From: Caprimulgus europaeus
Taxonomy: Eukaryota; Chordata; Aves; Caprimulgiformes; Caprimulgidae
Assembly: GCA_907165065.1 (NCBI GenBank)
Contig: OU015533.1
Coordinates: forward strand, 28,660,578 to 28,724,577
Direction: 5' to 3'
Length of the DNA stretch: 64,000 nucleotides
The notes under the pieces are model-generated. The model did not search any database, was not told the DNA's origin, and was given only the letters and a program-made list of their open reading frames with translations. The first letter of the stretch is position 1, and every line of letters starts with the position of its first letter. This document shows, piece after piece, positions 28,701 to 38,545 of this stretch. The position numbers and the translations under genes are program-made.

Positions 28701-29652
28701 CCTGGCTTCTAGATGCAGATGTCAGGAGGGGAATCCTACTCTCTGGCTGACATAAACAGCGGTAGCAGGTTTCCCAACAGGGCAAGTGAGGTATGTTGCT
28801 CCTGAAATAAAGGCTATCACGTTGGCACCAGATGAGCCCCATGGGATGTCCATATGCAATGCCCATTGAGGTTGCTGCAGTGTGTGAGCACAAGACAGCA
28901 AAAACCTAAAGGGATACGGGGCTGACTTGAAAGAGTAATTTAATTTTATGCCATGACACTGCAAAGTAATTGTGCTCAGAATTACTGTTTTTACTGCCTA
29001 AATACATTTTTAGTACTAGAGCATCCAGATAGATTCTATTGTGCTTGCAATTTTGCAGACATTAAAGAGAGAGACTAAATGACTGAGGCGGGGGAAAGAC
29101 AACAATACTGCGCTCCTGTGAGACAACCTGATACATGGACTAGAGCATAGCACTAGTGCTCTGGAGCCCCAAAGTCTAGTCCTATTTTGACCACTGACTG
29201 ACAAATGTTTTAAAGCTAGGCACAGAAAATGCAATACAAGTGTTTTTTGTGTCTTTTACAAAAATAATACTAGCTGAAATCTTCAACAAGTGTAAACTGT
29301 CAAGTAACAGAAGTCACTGACTCCAAGGAAGCAGTATTACAAGCCAAATCTGGCCAGCTTTTAAGAATAAGAAATTCCTTCTTGAGCATCTTTTCCAAAA
29401 GCAACATGTGATACAGCATGAAAATAAGCAACACTTGAACTGTTATAAAATAAATTTTTAAAAAAATTAAATCAGAAAATGTGATTTGGATAAGCTAAAG
29501 CATACTTAGAAGTTATATATTTTGTCAATAACTGTTTACAGAACCACAGCCTTTACTGACACTCAAAAGCCATTTCACTGTTCACAGAAGTTTTCATAAA
29601 GAAATAATATACAAGGCACACTAAACGCTGTTGGGCCGAACACATTCTACTG

Positions 29653-29658
29653 TTTATT
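29653..29658 (-). terminator. KLF7: Candidate distal poly(A) signal of KLF7
   Basis: The plus strand reads TTTATT, i.e. AATAAA on the gene strand. It is followed on the minus strand by a GU-containing stretch (GAATGTGTTC, then AGTGTGCCTTGT), as expected of a downstream element, so cleavage would fall near 29635-29640. Upstream lies a strongly AT-rich block (29660-29940), a common feature of distal 3'UTR ends. This is sequence evidence only. Confidence 0.5.
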
Positions 29659-29884
29659 ACACATATTACATTCTTAAATAAAAATGCGTCACATAACATT
29701 TTTGCATAGATATCTTACAATATACCAATTTAAAAAAGAATTATGAAACAGACCAGTAACAAAAATAAATTTTTTCTTCATTAATAATTTTGTAACATTA
29801 ACATACCACCATCATATAATACAAATAATATTTTTAAATCTTAAGACTTTTTGTACAGCAAAAAAACTGACAAAGTAATATATT

Positions 29885-29907
29885 TATATATATATATATA
29901 TATATAA
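29885..29907. repeat. (TA)n microsatellite
   Basis: About eleven TA units lie in the AT-rich distal part of the inferred KLF7 3'UTR, some 230 bp from the candidate poly(A) signal. Confidence 0.9.
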
Positions 29908-31049
29908 AAAGCTTAAAAAAAATAAAATGTCAAAAAAAGGCAGAACTGAGGGCTACAAGATTGGGTACTTCTGTGATATATTAGAAATACCAGAGTAGGC
30001 CTGAGAGAACGTGACCGAGGGCATCTCCAAAATGCACTTGTCAGACACATCTGGTAAAAGAAAAATTATAGTGCAAAATGAAAGTCCTTCAAGCAATGTT
30101 GTTTGTTTTGTTTTTGTTGGTTTTTTTTAATACGGAGCATTCATACTTTTTTTGTTGTTGCTAAAAAAAATCCCCCAAACAAAAATTTAATGTGTCATAG
30201 AGAGCAAGAAAGGTTTCAAAGGACAAGAAAGAAAACAGGCCACTATGCAAAGTAAGAAAAAAATAAATCTCAGCCTGCAGTATTATTTTTTGAACTAGAT
30301 AAGTAGACATGCTAAACTAAGGCCTTGTTTCTAAGAGAAAAGCTGTCATGGTTTATATGCAGTGATTTCAAAACCAGATACTTAAATTGGTTCAAGAACC
30401 TTCCCGTAGAGGTATCTTAAATTGGTTGAAGCATTTTTTACACTTCAGCTTAACTGCATAGGATGCCAGTGCAAACTCAATCCAGGCAATCAAGTAATAG
30501 GTGCAGCAACAAAGAGATTTTAACTAGACTGATATTTTAACATAGGGCAACTTCCCTGGTAGAGACATGGCCTTGCTAACAAAGTAGTGTTTAAACCAGT
30601 GTTTTGATCTACTTCCAGAATCTGACAGGCCTGGGGTTTAAAATACAGATCGATGGGTAAAACATATGTTGCAAAATATAAAGATCAGCCCTTCAGCCAT
30701 CGGGCCTTCCAGGGACTGCGTGTTAGCTTTTCATTTCCCCGAGAGCCCAACAATAAAGGCTAAAATTGTCATCTTTCTGTCCATTCTAGTTCACATTTAG
30801 TGTGTACATGCTAATCCCTCATCCCCTTCCCTTCCCACCTCCCCTCCCAATCCCCAAATTTGCAGCCTACTCATTCACAGTACACAGCAACATGTATTTC
30901 CCAGCATTGTTGAAAACTCTTCCTACAGAAGCTGACATGATTCCTAAAATGCAGTGGCAGCAGCAAGTGCCCTCCCTAAATCAAAGCAATAGGCACGGTT
31001 GGCTACTACAAACTGTAAGTCAGTAGCTCAGTTTCCTTTTCTGTGTAGG

Positions 31050-31057
31050 TATATACA
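31050..31057 (-). promoter_or_regulatory. Pumilio-type motif in the inferred KLF7 3'UTR
   Basis: The plus strand reads TATATACA, i.e. UGUAUAUA in the transcript, the consensus UGUANAUA of PUM RNA-binding proteins. It lies in fairly ordinary, non-TA-repeat sequence. Confidence 0.35.
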
Positions 31058-31360
31058 GCATACTGTTGTACATCCACACCCACACAGAGACAGAGTGGAG
31101 AACCTGTTTTCTGGCAGTATATAGAAGTTAGGACCAAAGCACTTAAAAAAAAATTTTCAAAGCTTTCATTTTGAAAATTGCAAAGAGTTCCAACTTCAAT
31201 TATTACACCAAAAATGCCATTAACAAGCATTAAGGAAAACTATAAAACCCTGTTTGAAAAATGACGCCTGCATTTGAAAAGTTTTCAGGTAGGAAAGCCA
31301 TTCTTGAGGTGATAAAGGCAGCCTACCCCCCCATCTCCACATTTTTCTGTATATAATTTA

Positions 31361-31391
31361 TATATACAAGTTATCATTATATATATAACTT
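31361..31391 (-). promoter_or_regulatory. Pumilio-type motif within a predicted hairpin
   Basis: UGUAUAUA (complement of 31361-31368) overlaps an inverted repeat: AAGTTAT (31368-31374) pairs with ATAACTT (31385-31391) across a 10-base loop. Flanking TATAT/ATATA can extend the stem past one bulged base. The AT-rich context makes chance formation likely. Confidence 0.3.
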
Positions 31392-31970
31392 ATATAGCAC
31401 ATGTATGTCTTGGACTTCTTCCTCTAAGGGAGGAGGAAAGTCTCAGCTTTACAAGATAGATCTCGGTAGCTGGTAGGCCAGATCCCACAGTTCTTACAAT
31501 GTTAAATCTTGACACTGAAGCCAGTGTAGAGCTGTGGAGGAGGAAGACTGCAGCAGTCATCCCTAAACTATTAATAAAAAGAGACACAAATGTGACAAAA
31601 GGAAGAAGAATATCCGAGCTTGATCTGGAAATGATCATTCAAGAAGGCGTAGACTGAATGCTAATGAAAGACAGGCAAGACTTGTCAATGAGTAGTTGTA
31701 GTATCTTGGGAGGAAATAATTATCATTTTTCAAGACAGAGTTAAATAGAGTTATTGTCAAGCATGGTTTTTGTTCTTGGTATGTGGGGAACTTTGCAAGC
31801 GCAACTCTATCTGAAATGAGCAAAAAGTACTTTAAAAGGTTAGAGGCGTCACCCGGGATATGAACGCTTAAAAACAGTCACTGGATGGAATGACAGGATG
31901 TGCCAAGTCCTGAATGAAAAAAAGAATAAAAGCCCTTGATCCACTGGGTGCTGGCCTAGTAACATTCAAT

Positions 31971-31978
31971 TATTTACA
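31971..31978 (-). promoter_or_regulatory. Pumilio-type motif in the inferred KLF7 3'UTR
   Basis: The plus strand reads TATTTACA, giving UGUAAAUA in the transcript, the most typical PUM1/PUM2 recognition octamer. It is not inside a simple repeat. Confidence 0.4.
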
Positions 31979-32805
31979 AAATTTTCCTCTTTTTTTTTAA
32001 ATTTAAAGATTTTGACACACATTAAGGAAACAGGCAGAGAAAAAGAAACCTTTAAACAAGCTGGATTTCATCAGTTTTGTCAAAAGCACCAATTATGACT
32101 TATTTCATACAGAGATAAACAAACTAGGTTAAATAGGAGGAGCAAACTTTGTGTTAGAGAGAGCTAAAATGCCCAAATTGTCTAGGGCCAGGTAAAAATG
32201 AGGGAGAAAGCCAATTCTGTAGATATCAGAAAGGTCACAGATAAGATACACTCAATCACTGCAGCTATCATATTGATCAACTCAATTTTAGCCATACACC
32301 CTAGTGATTACTTATCTTTTTATTCCTGAAGTTAAAACAGTTCCAAAAGCAATGACCTGGGGACTCTTCTTGCATTCGGGTTCTTCTTTTCCATCTGTGT
32401 TTGGTCACAGATGTGACCAAGTGAAAATGCCTAAAAAATCAGTAAGCCAGATTCCCAAAAGTCTGACGAAAATAACAATTCAGGTGCTGGAAACCATTTT
32501 TGAGACATCACACGGGTCTTACAGGCTAGAAAACTTTTTTTTTCATAGTATGTGGTTGGTTCCTGCAGCTGTGACACACCCCATGGTATGATATTGCTTC
32601 AAACTGGTTTGCCAAGGGTTTGGAGGGTTTTTTTAAGATTTCCTCCTCTCCAAGTATCCCTCATGAAGAAGCCCTATAAAGTTTAATAAGGATGAAACTA
32701 TCAGATTTTGAAAGAAACCCTACAGACCTGTCTTACAGTCTGTTCCACCAGCACGAGACTGGGAAGAACTAGAACCAGTACACATTTAATCAGTGAGAGC
32801 TCTGA

Positions 32806-32975
32806 AATGAATCAGAGGTACACAGAAAAATTAATGTTGGAAGGTACCTCTGAAGGTCACTTAATTCAACCCTCTGTTTCAAAAACAGTTTAGTTAGATC
32901 AGACTGCTCAGGGCCGTGTCTAAGACACTGAAAGAATCTAGGATTTCAGTCCATCCTTTCTCTTTATTTGCCAAT
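32806..32975 (-). mobile_element. CR1 LINE 3' fragment, inside the inferred KLF7 3'UTR
   Basis: On the plus strand the reverse complement of a CR1 3' end is visible: a GTTGGAAGGTACCTCTGAAGG box, TAATTCAACCCTCTG, then CTGCTCAGGGCCGTGTCTAA. This corresponds to the CR1 segment that reads GACACGGnCCTGnGCAG in element sense. It lies in the same direction as KLF7. It is well diverged, lacks the 8-bp terminal repeat and has lost the 5' part. Confidence 0.75.
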
Positions 32976-33529
32976 TTATCCAGCTAAAAACATTTTCTAG
33001 ACTAAGTACTGGCTATTGAAAAATAACAACTCTCAGATAATGAAAAAAAGTCTGGACTCTTGAATCCCCTTTTCTGTTAGACTAATCTTTATAAAATACA
33101 TGTGATATTTTAAGTTGTTCTTTATCGCCTAAGGGGAAAAACAAATAGAACAAAGATGCACTAAAGTGTTGGTTTTGTCTAAAAAGTGACTAAAATACAG
33201 CATTGTGTGTCTTCATATTTGATATAGTATGAGCGAAACAATACATTTTTTTAGTTTCAGGTAAAACAGCAATGATTAAGTTGGAAAAACAGAGTTTTGC
33301 TTACCAGGCCTCAAGCTGGCAGTATATAAAGCATATTTCTAGAAGCATATTTGCATCCACAGATTCAGAAAATCTGATTAGAAAAATCTTTATACTGGTG
33401 CTCCCTAAGTCAGTTTTCAATATAGAATCTTGTGATAGCATATAGCTTGTCTCAATTAGGTAATGGAAAAATACAGAATAAATAAATTATATCAACGCTG
33501 TAACACATGAAGTATGTCTTGATCTGGAA

Positions 33530-34030
33530 TATTCTGACTGGTTTTGGTCTCCCCATTACAAGAAAATTATTGACATATTGGAGCAAGTCTAGCAGAGAGC
33601 CATCATGGAGATCAGGTTCTGGAACACATGATGGATGAAGAGAGGCTGAGAGACATGATTCAACCTTAGGAAGAGAAGGGTAAGGGTAGATCTTATTGCT
33701 GTCTACAAATACCTAACAGAGGGTGTAGAGAAGCCAGACTCTTCTTGGTGGTGCATAGTGGAAGAGGTAATGAAAACAAGTTGGAACCCTACTTGATACA
33801 CGGATTGTTTTGGTGGGTTTTTTGTTTCTGTTTTGGTTTTTGTTGTTTTTTTTTTTTAACCGTAAAGGTGGTCAAATATTGGATTGGCTTCCACAGAGTG
33901 GTTGTAGAATTTCCATTCTTGAGGATATTTAAAACTCAGCTGGATATGGCTTTGAGCAACCAGCTCTAGTTGGGAGATTGACCAACACGGCCTCTGGAGG
34001 CCGCTTCCCACCTGCATGATTGACTGCTCT
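33530..34030 (+). mobile_element. CR1 LINE 3' fragment, antisense to KLF7
   Basis: CR1 hallmarks appear in order on the plus strand: TTTTGGTCTCCCCATTACAAG, GACATATTGGAGCAAGTC, AGAGAGGCTGAGAGACATG, GTCTACAAATACCTAACAGA, CAGACTCTTCTTGGTGG, AAAGGTGGTCAAATATTGGA and CTCTGGAGGCCGCTTCCCAC. A T-rich, G-interrupted stretch (about 33805-33860) disturbs the middle. The fragment covers the last part of ORF2 and the 3'UTR of the element and is heavily mutated, so it is an old insertion. Confidence 0.9.
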
Positions 34031-35364
34031 GCTCCAAAATATTATTTAGCTATTCACAAAAACTAACATTTGCTTTGGTTGCTTCCTCTATGTACACTAT
34101 TTTGTGAGACTTTGGTCTCAATTTGTTCTCATCCCACAGTTCCATGGAAACCACAATCTAACTTTCTTATAATGGCTTCTCTTTCACAAACAGGCATAAA
34201 TCTAGCATGAAGGAAACAAGGTTAAGCTTCTCTTTCTACAGTTGGATAACTCAGTCCTCAACTGTCACCAAATTGTCTATTTATGGGTTTACTTCCATGA
34301 AGCCTTACAGAGAGGATTAGCCATTCCTCATCATTCTGTTTCTTCTCATAGTTTACAAATAGAGGACAACTGTACAACTTCAGCAAGGAGACACAGGCCC
34401 AAAAAGGATCTAGCTGTAACAGATTAAAGTTTGAAGTGCACAGTTTAAAGTATCTGCAAAGCAAAAAAACTTGCCATTGTAAAAAAAACGAATCCTGGAA
34501 TGTGTCACTAATTATGCCTTTCCAAAATACAGACTCCTTCTACAAAATACCAGCTATGGTTCAAATTTTAGTAATGACTAAGAAACTTTCATACAAACAC
34601 TCAAAAACTGAAGCCCAGAGATTGACTGAGTATACCATGTATACAGGTGAAAAATACTTCCCTCTACAAACAAAAGAGATGGTCCCAAAGCTCAAAATTT
34701 GGCTTCAGAGTTCAAGACCTGCTACAGAGAGAGCCTGAGAAATCTGAAATCTGGTTAAGTTCACTTATCTCCATTTTCTATAAATTTTTAGGCTATTTGG
34801 ATCTATGATTTAGATGTAGGCCTGCCTCTAGAACAAAATAATCAGCCATTTCAGCACGATTCTTTTCCATGGGGTTCTGCCATATTTAAATAAGGTGACA
34901 ACTGGAAGTAAATAAACAGTCTTGCTTGATATTTTCCATTTTAAATAGAGTCTGGTACTTAAACTGTCACTTACTAATTAAGGTTTGTAGACTGCTGGTA
35001 GCATGTCTAAAGGCAGGTGTGTTCAGAGGTCAAAGGAGGATATTTATGCAGGTTCACAGCCAATGAATATCATAGTGGTGGGTTTGAGAGCACACACTTC
35101 AGGATACTACAGTAATGAAATTCTAGGATTCTCTTACTCTTTTTTTAATCTAATACACTGAATGGATGCTCTACAGTTTCACACAGCTGAGGTTTCAGTT
35201 CCCATTAGGCATCTGGCAGGATGCTCTATATATTCCAACACAAATTGGATTCTAGGGCCCTCAGTCCCAGTGGAACAGCTGGGTGGAATGGCCAGAAGAA
35301 GTATGCAAATACAGAAGTAGAGAAATACGAGATTGTCAGCAAGCAGTGCTCTGCAATTTTTAAA

Positions 35365-35415
35365 TGTATACATATATATAAAAGCATGTATATATATATA
35401 TACACACATATATAG
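35365..35415. repeat. Imperfect TA/TACA tract in the inferred 3'UTR
   Basis: Alternating TATACATATATATA and GTATATATATATATACACAC segments flank a short AAAAGCA spacer, forming a self-complementary AT-rich block. Confidence 0.8.
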
Positions 35416-35456
35416 AGTATAGTTAGTTTTAAATCTTTGGAATAAATTCAATTTTT

Positions 35457-35519
35457 CGTTCTCTCTCTCTCTGTCTTTCTTTCTTTTCTTTCTTTCACTC
35501 TCTCTCTTGCTCTCTCTCA
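35457..35519. repeat. CT-rich tract (GA-rich in KLF7 mRNA)
   Basis: CTCTCTCTCTCT, then CTTT/CTTTCTTT units, then CTCTCTCTTGCTCTCTCTC. It would be a purine-rich GA stretch of about 60 nt in the transcript. The Arg/Lys/Glu-rich frame on the minus strand is an artefact of this repeat. Confidence 0.9.
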
Positions 35520-37716
35520 TGCTTTAATCACAAATATTACATCATTGTCCCTAAAAGATGGTTAGATTTTGGTCCATATTTCATGCCATATGGGCCAGAC
35601 ATCGTATTTCCCCCCTGTCCACAAAGTGTTCAGTTGACAGTCACAGTGTTTTGTGAAAACTGTGAGGAAAACAGCATCTTTTGAGTAAATTCAATCTCTC
35701 ACTGGAACCAAAGGTTGCAAAATGCTGAGAATTCAAGTGCCAAGGATCCCGGCGACGGCTCTTAAACTTCTATTGAGTTTCTTGTTTGTTCTTTTTTCCC
35801 CTAAGAGTAGTTTTACCTCCCAAAACATAGATTAAGGGAAATATTTAACAGTCAATGAGTCAAAACAGTCAAAGAAGGGCAGTTGGCTAATACAGTATAA
35901 AACAGCAGCAACCATTTGTGGACCACATGCCATTTTGTTTCATTTCTAGACACATCTTGTAGGGATGGTCCCAGAATATACAAAATATACAACCTAATGA
36001 CCACCTGCCTGCTTGCATAGGCCATTTTCATGGTCCTAAATGCAGTCTTTGGAGCCAGGGTCAGTGCCAAATAGTTTCAAATGCAAGTTATGGTAAGATA
36101 CATTTTTTGTTTTTCTTTTGTAATGAAGACTTTAATCCACTTTGAGCCAACGAAATCAATTTATCAATAGGACTGAAGGGTGAGCATGAGACCTCTACTT
36201 CTCCTTGATGGTTCACACAGTAGGCCAAAATGGACCTCTAGGTTAGTAATGATTTAGACCAATCATGTGGAAAAGCCTCACTGCTGTATGTAAAATCCAA
36301 CCCTTCACAATGTACATTTTTTTCATATAGGAGTAGGCTACAGCATCAACTTGATGAATGGAAAAGGAGGACTTTGATATTTTCTTAAAAAAGCTAATGC
36401 TGAATGAAGCCATTGTACGTGGAAGAGGTTCTCGATTTCCCACTCAGAAACTGGAGTAGGATTTTTGGCTTAGTTTTTTTGTGTGTAAGATGATCAACAA
36501 ACATTAGCTTTAAATTAAAACGTCTGCAGGTGCTCTTTACACAAACAAAAGTCTAATGTTTTAAATTGGTTAATAGAAGAACAGCAAGAAAAAGCAACAT
36601 AATTCATCACTAAGTCACTGCGGGTTGTGGCTAACATGCTCACATGATGTGGAAGGAATCCTGTAGTCATGCCTGTGTGGCCAGTCCCAGACCGATATCC
36701 AGGTGAAGACAAGGAGTTCTGAAGATCACTTGTTCGTGGAGAAAAGAGAAAAAACGTTTAAGCTTCCAAATAAGCTTTTAAAGTTTTTTGTTCAACAAAT
36801 AAACAAGAAGTCCTAGCTATGGCAATAAGGTGAGGCCTACAGAGATATTAGGTGCTGTTTCTCAGGGGTTTATCCCTTGGCCACTTAGCCATCATGGCAG
36901 CAGCTTCCAGAGTCCCTAGTGCATATGTTGTGCAATAGCCAAAACAAAAATTAAAATAAAAACAACAAACAAAAATATAGTCCTCCATGAAGTTTACATA
37001 AACTCAGGCCAAAAAGAGGATATTTGTGTCACAAGTGTCACTCCACAGTCTACTGCCATTAAGGCCACTGGTATTGACTTAAAAGGATCTCAATAGCTCA
37101 GTTCCAGGAAGAAGAACCAAAACCAAGACAGGTCAAAGTGTCTGTGAGAAGTCTGATGCACTAAACATTAGGAATTTTCAGACAAAGAACAAATGAACCA
37201 AGAGGTTAATTTTGGCTACCAAACTGGGATTTGGTTTTCTAGGTCATTGTTTTCCCCCCATCTATTTAAAAAGAAAGTTAGTGCTACAAATATGCAACTT
37301 CAAGACGACATATTCTCCTACTGAGTTGCACTGAGAAGCGAGTTAAATAAGCCCCTCCTACTGCCGTCCACCTGCAGGGAAGCCTCCTCCATTTTCTTTC
37401 ATTTCCATTGGCAAAACCAGGAAACAAATCCAAGAGGGATGAAGTACTACAAGCAATTGTTCCTTCTCATTGACTTCACCTCTGTATCATTTCCTCGCCT
37501 GCATCTTCTCCCATCCAGCTGGGGCAAGGCATAAAGAACCAATGTACATATTGAAGTATAATTGGGTGCATGACAGTGTGAGCGTGTGGTCTCTGTACAG
37601 AGGATTACACGTGATCAAGTTCTCTTCTCCTGCAAGGCAGCGCGTTGTAACTTGAGTTCCACTTCCATCTCAACAACACTTAGCTCAGATGACATCCATG
37701 CCAAGCTGACTGATAC

Positions 37717-37768
37717 TTAGATGTGTCTCTTCATGTGGAGGGCGAGGTGATCAGACCTGGAAAAACAC
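37717..37768 (-). CDS. KLF7: KLF7 last coding segment, end of zinc finger 3 and stop
   Basis: After a TTTTGCAG acceptor (minus strand, ending 37769) the exon completes the split arginine codon and encodes CFSRSDHLALHMKRHI, followed by TAA (37719-37717). This supplies the recognition helix SRSDHLALH and the two zinc-binding histidines of finger 3. The protein ends a few residues after the last histidine, as KLF6 and KLF7 do. The segment has 52 coding bases; phase 2 matches exon 3. With the other two exons it gives 150 residues, about half of the roughly 300-residue protein. The same exon continues into the 3'UTR. No break or missing zinc ligand was seen. Confidence 0.96.
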
Positions 37769-38395
37769 CTGCAAAATAAAGCAAGTGGGAAATGAAATAA
37801 ACACGGGATTTGCGAAAACAGCATTTCTACTCCTTCCTCCTTATGTACAGGAGGAAATATATATCCAAGTTTAGAGACATTCCGTAGATCACCTATGGAC
37901 CGCTACCAAACCCTGTGTGATGGACCTCTGTGACCACAGATGGAAAACTATCCTGTCTCTTCAGCAGCTAAATAGACTACCCTTCTCCTTTCTCTGTTCC
38001 TCTCCTTCCCTCTTCTGTCACTGAGTCAAACGTTAGAGAAGAGTGCTCATTTAGGCACCTCTAGTACAAAATCCAATATTTACTATAAGTGTGTGTGTCC
38101 ATAAAAAAAAAAAAAGAAATAAAACAAGTTAATTTTGCTCAAATACTCAGCAACACCAGTTTAAAAAAAAACCACTAGCTTTCTCAAGTCCCAGTACCTG
38201 CAACAAGCACTGAAGTACAATGCCACTTTTGAAAGCTGAATTCTTGTTTCTAACTCCAAACTGGAAAGAAAGCTGGTTCAGAGATTGGAGAGTTACTGTC
38301 CTTGAGGCTACATATCTTTCCCTTTCTCTCTGCTGGGGATTTGGGTGGTAATATGTGGATGTTGATGAATGCTATCTCTGTGAAGGATGTTGAGA

Positions 38396-38545
38396 AAAGA
38401 TAAGGTACTATGCCTATTTTGTAAGAGTGAAAATTGAGAGACAGAGAAGGCAAGGAAATTGTAAATCACACAGGATGTGTGGTAAAACTAGGAAAAAATG
38501 TCAGGACTTCAGCTTTCAACTTCCATTCTCTATTCACAAAGCCAC
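38396..38545 (+). repeat. MIR-like CORE-SINE remnant
   Basis: The order AAGGTACTATGCCTATTTTG, TGAAAATTGAGAGACAGAGA, AATCACACAGG, then CAGGACTTCAGCTTTCAACT follows the MIR pattern: cattttacagatgaggaaac, tgaggcacagagag, ggtcacacag, caggtcttctgactcc. It is ancient, with several indels. It lies in the last KLF7 intron. Confidence 0.65.

Larger units (their letters stand above)
1..29634. other. Intergenic DNA downstream of KLF7
   Basis: No open frame here resembles a protein I know, and no series of splice-linked frames was found. In mammals CPO lies on this side of KLF7, but no carboxypeptidase exon was recognised. The stretch contains a CR1 3' end (553-775), several MIR-like remnants, a 106 bp pyrimidine tract (17431-17536), an exon-like cassette (14827-14942) and a GC-rich patch (24350-25720). 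Undetected short exons, lncRNAs or conserved enhancers are possible; they cannot be seen without alignment or RNA data. Confidence 0.7.
29635..37716 (-). other. KLF7: KLF7 3'UTR (inferred extent)
   Basis: The region downstream of the KLF7 stop codon has no splice-linked coding sequence and is AT-rich, with frequent TAAAT (ATTTA on the mRNA strand). The first good terminal AATAAA in a plausible setting is at 29653-29658, giving a 3'UTR of about 8.1 kb. Mammalian KLF7 mRNAs are known for 3'UTRs of several kilobases, so this length is reasonable. The segment holds two CR1 fragments, a CT/GA tract, TA tracts and Pumilio-type motifs, listed separately. Internal AATAAA hexamers (TTTATT on the plus strand, at 32318-32323 and 32963-32968) could give shorter isoforms. 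The distal end is inference. An alternative, longer end is the hexamer at 27086-27091. Confidence 0.6.

Noticed and set aside
29606..29620. GTGCCTT on the KLF7 strand, a miR-124 seed match
   Set aside because: It falls beyond the candidate cleavage site, so it would not be in the mature mRNA; a single 7-mer is weak evidence.
1..29634. Search for exons of the expected neighbour CPO (carboxypeptidase O)
   Set aside because: No zinc-carboxypeptidase motif was found in any frame; the gene may lie further away or be absent in this lineage.
35179..35520. Arg/Lys/Glu-rich frame on the minus strand
   Set aside because: Produced by translation of the CT/GA simple repeat within the 3'UTR.
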